A stretch of 64,000 nucleotides of DNA, taken from NCBI RefSeq assembly GCF_019097595.1, contig NC_080722.1:15043630-15107629 (forward strand). Direction: 5' to 3'. Below the pieces are notes generated by a model, which did no database searches, was not told the origin of the DNA, and saw nothing but the letters and a program-made list of their open reading frames with translations. Origin of the DNA: Hemibagrus wyckioides. Lineage: Eukaryota > Chordata > Actinopteri > Siluriformes > Bagridae. This document shows, one piece after another, positions 1-12,262 of the stretch (positions are counted from its first letter, which is position 1; every line of letters begins with the position of its first letter). The position numbers were made by a program, and so were the translations under genes.

Positions 1-85
1 ATGAAATTTAAGTAGCAGTTAAAACACAGATACAGACCAAGAGATACAAAACTGAGGTTTTGAATTTTAATGTCAGTCAGTTTAT

Positions 86-86
86 G

Positions 87-138
<52 letters not shown>
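86..138. repeat. (TA)n microsatellite
   Basis: Near-pure TA run at the left edge of the Tc1 element. Confidence 0.95.
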
Positions 139-140
<2 letters not shown>

Positions 141-1602
141 GGGGAAAAGTATCATGCTGGATATCTATACTGATATGGACTGGGCAATGTGTTAGGAACG
201 AAAGGATGCCACATTGTATGATGGAAATTAAAAAGATTATCCTACAGAGGGCTGAATTTAAAAACACCCCGAAAAACAAAGTGAAAAAATGATGCAGCAG
301 GCTAGTCCATTTCGCAACTCAAAATGGTACTCAGTAGTTTTTTATGGCCCCCACATGCTTGTATGCATGCCTGACAATGTTGGGCCATGCTCCTAATGAG
401 ACGACGGACGGTGTCCTGGGGTATTTCCACCCAGATCTGGACCAGATGCATCACTGAGCTCCTGGACTGTCGTGGGTGCAACCTGGCAGCATCGGATGGA
501 CCAAAACATAATGTCCCAGAGGCATTCTATTGGATTTAGGTCAGGCGAGCATGAGGGCCATTCAATGGTTTCAGTTCCTTCATCCTCCAGTAACTGCCTG
601 CATACTCTCGCCACATGAGGCCGGGCATTGTTGTGCACCAGGAGGAACTCAGGACCCACTGCACCAGGGTAGGATTTGACAATGGGTCCAAAGATTTCAT
701 CCCGATACCTAATGGCAGTCAGGGTGCCATTGTCTAGACTGTAGAGGTCTGTGCATTTCCTCCATGGATATGCCTCCCAAGACCATCACTGACCCACCAC
801 CAAGTCGGTCATGCTGAACGATGTTACAGACAGCATAACATTCTCCATGGCTTCTCCAGACTCTCTCACGTCTGTCACATGTGCTCAGGGTGAACCTGCA
901 TTCCTGGTGTTCAATGCAAATGCCAATCAAGCGTCACGATGTGGGGCAGTGAGCAGAGGGCCCATTAGAGGATGTTGGGCCCTCAGGCCACCCACATGAA
1001 GTCTGTTCCTGATTATTTGGTCAGAGACATTCACACCAGTGGCCTGCTGGAGGTCAGGTTTGTAGGGCTCTGGTAGTCCTGTTCCTCCTTGTACAAAGGA
1101 GTAAATACTAGTCCTGCTAATGGGTTAAGGACTACAGCCCTGTCCAGCTCTCCTAGAGTAAATGCCTGTCTCCTGGAATCTCCACCTTGCTCTTGAGAGT
1201 GTGCTGGGAGACACAGAAAACCTTCTGTCAATGGCATGTATTGATGTGCCATCCTGGAGGTGTTGGACTGCCTGTGCAAATTCTTTAGGGTCCAGGTATT
1301 GCCTCGTGCTACTAGTAGTGACACTGACCCTAGCCACATACAAAACTAGTGAAAAACATTCAGAAAAGATGAGTAGGGAAAAAATGTCAGTGTCCTCCAC
1401 CTGAAAAACCAATCCTGTTTTGGGGGTTGTCTCATTGTTGCCCATCTAGTGTACCTGCTGTTAATTTCATTAACACCAAAATAGCTGAAACTGATTAACA
1501 ACCCCCTCTGCTACTTAACTGACCAGATCAGTATCCTAGGATTTAATTGACTTGATGCTACACTCTGATTAAAAAGTTTTCCTTTAATTTTTTGAACAGT
1601 GT
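139..1602 (-). mobile_element. Decayed Tc1-like element, left TIR lost in a TA microsatellite
   Basis: A Tc1/mariner element reading right to left. The right terminal repeat ends CAGTGTA at about 1596-1602, preceded by the typical AATTTTTTGAA. The left end runs into the (TA)n tract at 86-138, where the matching terminal repeat should be. Transposase remnants fill 393-1445. About 1.46 kb, close to normal Tc1 length. Confidence 0.8.
393..1445 (-). pseudogene. Tc1-like transposase pseudogene, two catalytic Asp lost
   Basis: The remnant lies in at least four minus-strand frame blocks (1445-1125, 1339-1031, 930-709, 659-393), so several frameshifts break it. The N-terminal block has the paired-type helix-turn-helix with AVQHLQDGTSIHAIDRRFSV. 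In the middle block the usual DES before RFTLSTCDRRERVW reads QEC, so the first catalytic Asp is Gln. In the C-terminal block the usual HDNARPH reads HNNARPH, so the second Asp is Asn. The third residue, Glu of PDLNPIECLWD, is kept. It cannot be active. Confidence 0.85.
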
Positions 1603-1610
1603 ATATATAA

Positions 1611-2904
1611 TATGATAGGAACAATGATTTTTACATTTCATTTTAGTCCAGTCCTCAAGTAACCCCAGTTGTACATAATTTAAATACAGAGCAAATATTG
1701 TATAAATATTGTGAAATGAAGCCTCTTTTTAACATAATTGGAATATAATATACATTGTTTATATTATTAACTAACCCGTAAATTGCACTTACTGTATGCT
1801 AACACCTCTACGCTGTTGACTCCTCTGGCACTCAACTGAATATCTATAGTATTTATATTCTATTCTATTGTGCCTAATACCAACACTATTTGTCTAATAT
1901 AAAATCTATAGTAGCAAAAGTTGTATTGTCCTCTACTTGATGCATTACTTTTTACATGATGCAACTTTTCAGTGACTTTTCAAGAAATCCAGGTGATTTG
2001 AATCATTATTTCAAGTAAACTTTGATAAAGTTAGATAATGTAATCCTGTATTCATTACAGTTGTTCACCTGTACATACACTTCTAAATGGTTGAAATCAA
2101 ACGAAACCTCCAAACAATCAATAATCCATCCACTTTAATTTAGGTTTGACCTTTATTCAGTCATTCATCATAAAATAAAACCTTTCTGAAAACCAAAAAA
2201 AAACTTTTCCATGATGATTTAAAATCATTACTCAAAGCTGTTTTCTGGGCCACAACGACACAGTTGCTTTCTCATCATCTTCTCCTTCATCCCTCTGTCA
2301 GAATGTGGTACTGACAGAATAAAGCTGTCCTAAATCTTTGATATTTCTGGTAAAGTTGCTGATTGTAGATCAGTTCAGTGATATGCCTTTGTGGTTTTGA
2401 GATTTTTGAAAAGGTCTATTAGTTTAGGACTGATCTTTGCCTCCTTTGCATAATCTGATAGCAATCACAGACACTATGATATCACTTACTGAGATGGACT
2501 CCCCACAGGTAATCTTTTCTTCCTGACCCATCTTTCATTTTAAATGAGGCAGGTTTAACAGTCAGTTCCACTCCAAGTCTGATCTAATGTCTCACTGTGT
2601 TTGCAGCAACAGCTTTTGAAAGACATATTTTTTTCATAGCTGTCTAGTTGTCCAGAAAAAACCCTGTATTATTATTATTGTCACCAACAGCAGACAAAGG
2701 GTTTCAAAAGATCATTTAGCATGAGAAGAAGAAGGACTGATATCATAAAGACAGCTTTTCTTGATATTAATCAGTGACTGAACACACATTAATGTATTCT
2801 GGATTTTTGCTTATAAGCATACTCCAAGATTTTATTTTTGCATGCATGTGTTAAAAAAGTATACAAGCAAACCAGATAATATTTAAATAGTTTTTGTTTA
2901 CTAG
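1611..2904. other. Intergenic, nothing recognised
   Basis: AT-rich sequence with short frames only. Confidence 0.6.
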
Positions 2905-3363
2905 TTGTATCAGGAACCTGGAGATGGGAGGAGCATAAAAGTAATTTTTTTCCCTTCCTCATCTGTCCAGTTTGGGTGAACCTGTGTCCATGACAGCCTC
3001 AGATTGCTGTTCCTGAAACCTGATGTGGTCTTCTGCTGATGTTTTTGCATGCTGAGATGCTTTTCATTTCTGTAGTAAAGAGTGATTCCTTGAGTTACTG
3101 TAGACATCCTGGCAAGTGTTTTTTTTGCACTATTCTGGGTAAAAATCAGTTTCTGAAACATTCAAACCAACCCATATGGCACCAACATCTATGCCATGAT
3201 TAAAGTCCAGAGATCACACTTTTCCCCATTCTCATATTTAACTGAAGCTCTTGTCCTGTATTTGCAGGATTATTTGCATTGCACTTCTGCAACATGATTG
3301 GCTGATTAAATGATCATAAATGATAAGGTTTACAAGTGTGCCTATTAAAATGGATGGTGAGTG
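2905..3363 (-). mobile_element. Remnant of a Tc1-like element (N-terminal transposase half)
   Basis: The right end GGTGAGTG followed by TA (3356-3365) looks like a Tc1 terminus of the TACACTCACC type. The minus-strand frame at 3161-2910 contains NSNLRLSWTQVHPNWTDEE, which matches the middle of Tc1 transposases (LRLQWAQAHQNWT type). The HTH region upstream, 3160-3230, is frameshifted. The catalytic part is missing or unrecognisable to the left, so this is a truncated copy. Confidence 0.7.
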
Positions 3364-3365
3364 TA

Positions 3366-4724
3366 TAGTAGGGAACCAAAAATTTGTGAAGAAGTGAAAA
3401 GTGCTTAGGGGCTTAGTTTCCAATACGTTGTCTTCCTAAAAATAATTTTGCCTTGATGTGGATTAAAATTCGGTTTAAATTCCAGCTGCAAGAGATAAAC
3501 TGGTCTAGTACATCAAATCTATTCATCAATCATCTTGGCTGCCTTGCTGTATATTATGCATATCCTTTCATCACTAGTGACTCATGGGTGAATATATTTG
3601 TTTTTCACTTCTAACAGAATTTCCAGCAATGTGCTTGTTAAGTGTGCTGCAATTCGTCGTTAAGTCGGGGACAAGTGTTGATGTTGTGGACCAATAAATT
3701 TTGGAAACATGGACTAATGTTCTTTGGAATTCGGCTGAGCATGTCAGTCTGCATGTGCGTGCTCAGGATAAGTGAAGAGGATAGAACAGTAATGTAGTGG
3801 CAGATGTTTTGTGAGGAATAAGTTATTGCCCCTTGGAATGAGCCAGCTGAAAATACTGACTCATCTGTGAAGCTGTGGTTTTTTATTTTATTTATTTATT
3901 TATTTATTTTTTTTACTGTTTTGGCTATAGCGACAATTTTCATGTCCAGAGTTTTTTTATTTTCAGAATTTTTCATTTTTCATTCCCAGATCATTTACAT
4001 ATGACCAGATTAAATAGATATTTAAATAAATGTCTTTCTTCATAGTTCTCTGAAGGCCAGAATAAACATTAAGAATCTGAAGATCCCAGATCTAGCCTCG
4101 TGAGTCTGAGCAATTGTTTGCTATTTTCCAATTACATATGTAAATACAATGTGGCACTGAAAGAAAGTTCACTGAAATCCAACTTAACATATTCACTTGT
4201 GCTTTTATATTACAGTTGCAGTGGAGTGGATATTGTATTTTTTTATACCTACAGAAATAATGAGATTAATGACTGTTATTGGCAACTTAGAGCACAGTTA
4301 ACGTTTCTTCTCCACATAATTAGCAAAAACTGTGATCTGCCATCACTAAGCCTGAGAGCACACATGGCAGAAAGTGTAGCCAGCAGGGGGAAAGCCTAAA
4401 ACATAAAAAAAACCCTCTCTGAAATGATCAACCTTTATTTACCTATTAAGTAATGTTAACAACAAAATGTTAAAAAATAATGGTTGAGATTAGTATAAGT
4501 GGTGGACTTGGGAGTAGCTTTAAAAGATCAAAAACTATAATCATAAATATTTTTATGTTCTAATAAAATGTAATAAAAACACCTGCTTAATAACTGTCCT
4601 CATTGGCACTATTACCAAGTGCTTATTAGCTTCATATAAAGTAGAGATTAATGTATTTGTTTTAATTTTAATTTAGAAATCATTGGCAAATGTACAGTAA
4701 TTATAGCTTTAAATTCTTTGACAT
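3366..4724. other. Intergenic
   Basis: Only a (TTTA)n run at about 3889-3910. The 99-codon frame at 4100-4399 has no family resemblance. Confidence 0.6.
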
Positions 4725-4726
4725 AA

Positions 4727-4779
<53 letters not shown>
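4725..4779. repeat. Compound (CT)n(CA)n microsatellite
   Basis: CT run passing directly into a CA run. Confidence 0.97.
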
Positions 4780-5163
4780 GGACGATAGCTGTTCAGCAGT
4801 AGTCAGGCTCATGAACCCTTATCTTCTGTCTTTTGTTTAGTTTGATCTTTTTCTTGTAGATTTTTGTTTTGACATACTGTGCAATGTTCTCTGCTCCCCA
4901 CCACCCCCACCCACCCCATCTCCTGACTCACCCGGTGTGGTGTAGCTCAAAAAATCAGTGCTCAGTATGCTCACTGGCACAAAGGAACTGAAGATTCAGT
5001 GCATACTAATAGTGAGTGACATTACTGATGACATCCTGGTGTCACCCTCAACCTTCTTCAACGACAGGTTTTTTTGTTTAGGTAAAAAACAAACACCTGC
5101 AAATCATCCACAGCACCATAACTAAAACCTCCAGATTCTATGAATATGCATTTTGGAAACACC

Positions 5164-5245
5164 CCAAAGTAAAGTAAAGTAAAGTAAAGTCAAGTCAAGT
5201 CAAGTCAAGTCAAGTCAAGTCAAGTCAAGTCAAGTAAAGTAAAGT
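5164..5245. repeat. (AAAGT)n/(CAAGT)n pentanucleotide array
   Basis: About 16 units. A central block of CAAGT is flanked on both sides by AAAGT, showing expansion of a variant unit in the middle of the array. Confidence 0.95.
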
Positions 5246-6067
5246 GCCTGCTTCCTTCCTGTGGTAAACAGATAAAATAACAAACAAATAACAAGGAATG
5301 ATGCAAAGTGTTTACTTCATATTCATTATAATGGTCTTGTAGACCTTATATGCAGCACTAAATGTGATTCCAGTAACTGTCTGAATTTTACAATTAACAT
5401 TGACAAACAATACAAAATTAACAATTTATTTAACAAAATAAAACAAAAACAATACATTATATAAAAAACAGAAACTTGATGGAAAACCCTGGATCTCTTT
5501 TCACCATTAAATGTGTAAATCTGGGGCTAGTGAGTGGCACAAGAGTAAAGCATTCAGATTGGTTGTGGGTGTAAATGTTAAATTAGTTCTGACATCCCTG
5601 TCTACCAGCCTGTGCTGGAGTTTCAACACCAAAAACAAGCAGACCTTGTAGAAATAGAGTTTTGAATTAACCTGCTCATAAAGCTGAGGCCCGGAGAACG
5701 CTTTTGCCTTAGAGGCACTTCAAATCATTCATCATCACAGCTCATTACAGAGTCCAGTAATCACGCTTATTAACACAAACCAGATGTACCTACCATACAG
5801 ACCATTTAGTCAAGCTCTCTATTCAGTCTAACTCTCTGTTTCCCTTTTTAAAATGGTAATAGTACTGTATGTCCATGAAATTTTGCTCTGTTGTGTTGGT
5901 GCGTTGCTTCTTCCGGATAAATGCTATATTTATATGTATAGCATTATATATATGGTTCCAATGTGGATTTCTCTGTGTCCTGCCACTACACTACACTGAA
6001 TTAACATTTTATGCCGTTTCAAACCATGTTAGTTTTCCAAACATCTTTTGGAGAACATGCTATTTAC

Positions 6068-6310
6068 ATTTATTAATTCAATTTAATTTGATTTATTTCT
6101 ATAGTGCTTTTAATAATGAACATTGTCTCAAAGCAGTTTTACAGAAATGTAGAAACAGTATTTTTTTTTTTTTTATTAAAATTTTAATTTAAAATTAAAT
6201 TAATATTTATCCATAACATTTCCCCCTCATGAGCAAGCCTGAGGCAATGGTGGCAAGAAAAAACTCCCTGTGATGATAAAAGGACGAAACCTTCAGAGGA
6301 ATTATGTCCT
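6068..6310 (+). repeat. Dispersed fish repeat
   Basis: Contains ttctatagtgcttttaataa, cattgtctcaaagcagtttt and, after an AT-rich gap, gagcaagcctgaggcaatgg and aaaaaactccctgtgatgat. I remember this combination as a widespread non-coding repeat of fish genomes; its class is unknown to me. Confidence 0.5.
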
Positions 6311-7507
6311 TGCCACAAAGCTTTTTAGTCAAGTGAAATCGTGCAGCCAACTAATAAAAATTGTTAACTGTAGCTCCAGTAGCTAGATTACTGACATGCA
6401 GCTAAAATTTAGTACCTGTAACTCCTCATTCCACTTCATTAACTCATTTTATTTTAAAATCTCCAGAGGTTCCAGTGGTTTGGATGGCTTGATCATCTTG
6501 ATTCATTAACGAAGAATTGTATTTATTTATTATAAACTTGTGAAGCTAGTCGAGCCCATAATATTTTGTGAATGACTTCAGATTAAAGCTCTGACAATAG
6601 CACATGTGTCAAGTAGTAGCAGTGGATGCAATAAATTTTAATTAAAATTTTAATGTGTTTAAAATTGTTAGTTAATACACAGGACATTTGTGATATCTGG
6701 TCTCATTTGATCCATTTACACTCACATAAAGACATCTTATGTGGTTTAAGCTTCCATCATTACATCTGCACGGTCTCACACCTCCCTGACATTCTCTGAT
6801 AAAATGTGACTCTTTGGTGTCATAGGCAATGAATTGCAGACTCTTGCACTCACACTGTGGGTGCAAGTGACATATGAGCTGAATTTTTTTGTGGGGGAAA
6901 GAACAAAGCCAGGGCTTGTCATGAGGCTGTGTTAGAGGTGTGGGGTGTTTGTGTGTCTACATGTGTCTCCAGTCATATCTACTTGAAGTCACTTGGTCAG
7001 ATGAGTGTTCAGGAGTGCCGAGTCTCACACTAACTAAACATAGCATGTATATTTTCTTTCTCTAGCTTCTCTAAAGCCTTTACTTGCAAGCCAAACACAT
7101 GGAGTGGAAAAAGAAACAATCATGAGCAATTAAACTGATAGTGTGTGTCATTACGGTAAAGGTTTAGGGGATTTGGGAAAATTGATGTTGAGCTCAGACC
7201 TATTTTAAAATGATTTTCATGATCATTTTCCACTTTTAAATGTGGCACACTGGCATCTTGGGAGGTCTATGAAGATAGTTTTATCTACTAAGAATCAAAC
7301 CCTACCTTAATTCATGTATGTAAGTGATCATGTTGCCTGTGCAGAGTTAAAAATAATCTGGGTATAAACAGAAAAAAATAAAGATATTATAAACAAGACT
7401 AAACAAAACAATATTAACCAAAATGTCCCTGTGAGTGACAGGCTACACTTAAAAAGTATTAGCTAGTGTATTTATAATACACTATACAGTTATATATTGT
7501 TTTATGT
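6311..7507. other. Intergenic, nothing recognised
   Basis: Short frames only, no repeats I could identify. Confidence 0.6.
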
Positions 7508-7620
7508 GATCGGTATGTCCATACGTATGACAGCCTTACTTAAAATGATTTAATTGTGAAAAGGAATGACAGAAGATGATAAAGAAACCCAGCAGCTGTG
7601 ATGCTGAAAAAATGCCATTA
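7508..7620 (+). repeat. Repeat copy A, related to 9540-9645
   Basis: About 105 bp alignable by eye with the block at 9540 in the same orientation. Shared landmarks are a tatgacag/tatgacaa motif, aaaatgattta, and the block ending cagctgtgatgctgaa. Confidence 0.55.
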
Positions 7621-8872
7621 GTGCAAAATAAGCAGAAGCACTGATGCATGAATCTCAGAGCATGAATATATATTTTTTTTCTTAGCAGGCTCAAAGTCCT
7701 CTTCACATTCTGCTCATAGCATAGCCTCTGAAGGAACATAAATCTCCAAAGATACCACATGAAAATCTACAAGTGAAGGTCTGGCTCAGAGTGTGAATGT
7801 TTTCAGAGCCATGAAGTGGTAAGAAAAAAGAAATACAGAGAGACAGATGTACTAAGCAGTTTGCACCTGTTTTTGGAAGTAATTTGGGTTGCATTCTGCA
7901 TGAAAAATCTTTTTTGCGATATGTAGAAAATAGCACACAAGTCTAAACACTCAATTTAAGCACAGAACATGCAAATTACACAACTTTCCTCTCATACATA
8001 TGCATTTGAGGAACGATCATGCAAAAGGTGTCAGGTAGGAGCCAAAAGGTTGGGGAAATGGAAAATGCAGATAAACACTGGGCAATTACCAGTGGACAGT
8101 TTTTACTTCTCAAACATTGTATTTTTTGGAGCTGTATAACTGTTGTCAGTTGTAGATGTATTCACCAATAATAATAGATACTTTCTGAAAGAATTATACA
8201 AGGATTTTGCATATTTTAATACTATTTGTCAGTTGTCAATTTTGGCAAATCTTAGCACATGGAACATCAGTTTCTCTTCCAAAGAAATGTAACAGCTTTT
8301 TCAAAACAAGACTGTAAACCTCGAAACTTTAAAGCTGCACTTGATGAAAAACAGAAGTTCGTTCTGACACATCAATTTTAATTCAAATCAGTTAATAATA
8401 AAATGGCACATTAACTATATCTATGCACTCTAAACTTTTGAAAGATTATTTTTATTACTGAACTTTCAGTCCTGAGCTTTCTGTTAAATTTATTGTCTTG
8501 TGTTTTTAGTCAATGCAGGTTTCCTGGGAGATTAAGGGCATTACTCTCCACAATCAGAGCTAGCAATTACAACCACCCCAATATTTATACCACCCTCAAA
8601 TGAGACAATTGTGAATTTTTTGATAATAAATCAGTTAAAAAATACGACAAGCCCTCCTCTGTTGCAAAAGTTGGTAATAGCCAACCATTGCCATGCAACA
8701 CTGTGCTTGACTGTTTGACCTGGACAACACCGGTAACTTCGGAAATGAAGAGAAACGCTTCTTAGCAGACTCAGAAAGAGACAGGATAACTTAAGTTAGC
8801 GAAAACAGCCTTGTGTTATGGTAGCTAAATTTTATTTTACTAGTTCTCATTATTACCAACAATAAAAAGGTT

Positions 8873-9000
8873 GTTCACACTGGAAGTCGCAACATGCCGT
8901 CTTCTGTAGATGGTTTTATTTGACATTATTCTGTTGCCTAATATTTGATTTTTCTGAGGAAATATGAAGCTTTGACCGAATCGACACATCCAGTGTGAAC
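8873..9000. repeat. 128-bp MITE-like segment with 12-bp perfect inverted ends
   Basis: GTTCACACTGGA at 8873-8884 and its exact reverse complement TCCAGTGTGAAC at 8989-9000. The interior is not recognised and no target duplication is clear. Confidence 0.4.
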
Positions 9001-9297
9001 GTCCTCATATCGACACCAAGCAATTCACCCTACACATACATCATTTTTATTACGTGTTCAGCTTTTCCTCCACTGTTTACCTTTTACAGTGCAGTAAACA
9101 GCTAACTTTTTGACTATATGATATGCTTGCAAAAATGTTTTCAAATGTTCCCTTCCCGACATTGGCGTGTCATGGTAAATGATCTGTACAAGTTTTAATC
9201 AGTTACAGTGTGCGTTTATTTGGACTGTTATTGTGCTCTGAGTAATTTATTTTAATAATACAGTCATTTTATAATAATCATATAATATCTCTAATTT

Positions 9298-9379
<82 letters not shown>

Positions 9380-9401
9380 TAGATAGATAGATAGATAGAT
9401 G
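9298..9401. repeat. (GATA)n(GACA)n(GATA)n array
   Basis: Tetranucleotide array with a GACA core inside GATA. It produces artefact frames of IYLS repeats. Confidence 0.97.
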
Positions 9402-9539
9402 TAATGAAACTGCCGATATAACCAAACAAGATTTCCAATTTAATCCAATTTAATTAGATTTTTAAATTAAATACAAATATATATATATTGTGAAGCATAT
9501 CCATTGTCATTTCAACCCCCTAATGTTCAGTCCAAATTT

Positions 9540-9645
9540 ACGTCAGTGTGTCTATATGTATGACAACTTTGTTTATAATGATTAAATGATTTTGAAAGGT
9601 GATGATGAAAAAAAAAAACAGCAACTGTGATGCTGAAGGAGCGTC
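9540..9645 (+). repeat. Repeat copy B, related to 7508-7620
   Basis: Diverged same-strand copy ending cagcaactgtgatgctgaa. The two lie about 2 kb apart, so this is either a local duplication or two insertions of one family. Confidence 0.55.
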
Positions 9646-10151
9646 TTTACTTATGCTTTTAAACCGCAGTTGTTTGGTGCTTCATAAAGATCTCGCTGGC
9701 AGGCATGTCCTAGGCACGGCCTGTGTCATGAGTGTTAGTAAACTGAACATTCACTTCTGACACATTGCCATTAGGTTTTCTGGCTGTATCCAGTAGCGTT
9801 TTCTGCTGTATCTTGTTCAAATCTGACCCAGAATGGCAATATAAGCAAATATTGCTTGGGAGGCTGTAATGTGTTATGAATTTTCAAAAATGTCAATAGG
9901 TAAAAAGAATCAATTGAGACACAAGGTAATGTAATCAAAGAAAATAAAGGAATAGAGAATTACACTAATACTAGTTCATAGCTAGGAATCTCGATAAACT
10001 GAAGTGATAGGAATAATTTTAATATCAGAACCACAAATAAACAGTAAATTAAAGGCAGCAGTAGCATCAAGTCAAACTTACAACTGGCTCTGATGTTTTC
10101 ATTTGATCATGGTTGTAGGACCACCCTGATGATGATGATTATCTCTCTCTA

Positions 10152-10153
10152 TG

Positions 10154-10192
<39 letters not shown>
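10152..10192. repeat. (AAT)n microsatellite
   Basis: Pure trinucleotide run. Confidence 0.95.
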
Positions 10193-10254
10193 GCTTTATG
10201 TTTCGAGTCAGTGCCATATTTTAAGATGAAGCTCTACCCCAATCTAAATTTCAA

Positions 10255-10375
10255 AGCATGTCTAACAGGTTTTTCTTCAGGACGTCCCTGTATTTGATCC
10301 GTTGATCCTCCTTCTCATCCCTGCTGCTGAAAAACATCCCCACAGCATGATGCTCCTGCCTTCACTGCTGGAAGA
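10255..10375 (-). mobile_element. Short Tc1 transposase fragment
   Basis: About 120 bp whose reverse complement resembles the stretch between the first and second catalytic residues of Tc1 transposases (GCFSAAG then a region ending in the [10 protein letters not shown] type), including the phrase aaaaacatccccacagcatg. No termini are visible. Confidence 0.55.
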
Positions 10376-11892
10376 AAAATTAAATTACTCCTATAAAATA
10401 ACAAAATAAGGAAAAAGTCAAGGTGTCAGAATACTTTCCAAATGTGCCATATGCCAGTCTCTTTCCTTCTCCTGCTTTGTGTGTCAATAGGAAATTAAGA
10501 AAACTGTACAATATTAAGAATTCAACTACCTTTTGCAATTCTGAAAATGATCAAACTGATACAGCATCATTGCCTGCTTGTAAGGTATTTTACAGCTTCG
10601 GTATTTTGATCAATTTGTCAATAAATTTGAGACTTGTGTTCTTGTCCTAAAATAACATGTGTACAATAGAGCATTAGAGCAGTATTCCTTTTCTTTATTC
10701 AAAAAATACTGATGTGTATTTATAGTATTTTTCACTTCTGAACATATATTATAATTACTTAAAATACCTTCTTACTTAAAATACAAAATATGTCAAAAAA
10801 TCAACTGCATTCACTCACTAGAAGTTGACAAATAGATCTGGATAAATACATTACAGATAAATGTTATTTGCTTAGTGTAATGGTTTTGACTAATTTGGGC
10901 TAATCAGTTTACAGTTACTAATTACTAATTCTGTCCTGATAAGCAACACCAAATTTTATTATCATTACCTTTGTAATCTCACGTTAGTCTTTGTCATTTC
11001 AATTGGGATTACTGATCAGCAACACATCTTTAGAATCGAAGGACATTATTACAAGACCCTTGACATATTAGCTAGGCTAAAAGGCCTTTGTATGTTTGTT
11101 TGCATGTGAACTCTGTCATGATTCCCACTTCCTTGTTTTGATGGTGTGTTAATAGTGTTAATAGTTCATTTCATTCAATTTAGTGTTAATAGTTCATGGC
11201 CTTCTGCATCTGACTTGAATAGTATATCTTATTAGCCTTTATTAATCCAGGTATTTATGCACATGTGTTTGTTATGTTTCTTGCTTTCTAGCAGCTACAG
11301 TGTTATTTGTTACTCATATGATATACTCATATGATATGTCCTTATAGATATGAACAAAAACACTTGTGAGCACACAAAAAAACATAGTAGCAATCACGGT
11401 GAAGCTTAAGGAGCTGAAATTCTCAGGGACAACATTATTAAACGGCACTCAAATGGAAAAGCTGACCAGAGCTGTAGCCAGGACCTTAAACGTCCATGTC
11501 AGTATAATTGGTTTGATAATTTGCAAGTGGAAAGTTCACGGAACCTCAAATAATTGTTCCCGGACAGCACACAAGTTTTCACAACACACTCCCAGACTAA
11601 TGACAAGGAAGGTATGAAGGAAGCCTGTAGTCGCTGGAAAAGAGTTTCAGCATGAATTGAAAGCAAGAGGAACCACAGTTACACAGAAAATAATAAGCAT
11701 TGAACTGCACCACAATTATCTCTGTTGCTACAGTACATACAGAACTCCTCTGCTAAAATTGAAGCACAGAAATGCAAATTAAACCAGATTTTGCTCATCA
11801 TGTTTAAAGAAAGAAATATTTCGCATATGATCCTGAGACCAGCATACCCACAGTGAAGTACGGACGTTGGAGCATTATGATATGGGTCTGGT

Positions 11893-12195
11893 CAGGGGCG
11901 GACTTAACCAATAAGCGAGGTATGCAGCCACTTAGGGCCCCGGGGAATTAGGAGGCCCTGACCAATACCAAGAAGCCTATATAAATCATATAGTACTTAT
12001 TACTTTTCTATCATATATTGTATGGTCTGTCTATAACCATTAAGATTTTAACGTTATTATTACATCTTTTCAAATGTGCAACCCCCCCCACCCCATGATT
12101 CATGAATAGTGGAACGTTCCTATTGGTACTGCACATACGTGAGATTCCCATACCTGGAATCGCTTAGGGCCCCTAAATCACTAAGTCCGCCCCTG
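11893..12195. mobile_element. 303-bp hAT-type MITE with 8-bp target duplication
   Basis: Begins CAGGGGCGGACTTA and ends with the reverse complement TAAGTCCGCCCCTG, a 14-bp perfect terminal inverted repeat. Flanks are GGTCTGGT (11885-11892) and GGTTTGGT (12196-12203), an 8-bp duplication with one change, which is the hAT signature. A second GC-rich motif, CTTAGGGCCCC, occurs near both ends. No coding capacity. It sits inside a Tc1 pseudogene. Confidence 0.85.
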
Positions 12196-12227
12196 GGTTT
12201 GGTTCCCTGCAAATGCTAATGGAGAGG

Positions 12228-12262
12228 GACAGTGGTAGCCCAGTGGCTAAGATGGTTTAGGG
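12228..12262 (+). repeat. Possible SINE head fragment
   Basis: The sequence agtggtagcccagtggcta resembles the A-box head of fish tRNA-derived SINEs. Too short to be certain. Confidence 0.25.

Noticed and set aside
4100..4399. 99-codon plus-strand frame
   Set aside because: No recognisable domain, repeat or splice context; length is within chance for this much sequence.
5164..5245. Regular short repeats that might recall a CRISPR array
   Set aside because: Units are contiguous 5-mers without spacers; simple tandem repeat in a vertebrate genome.
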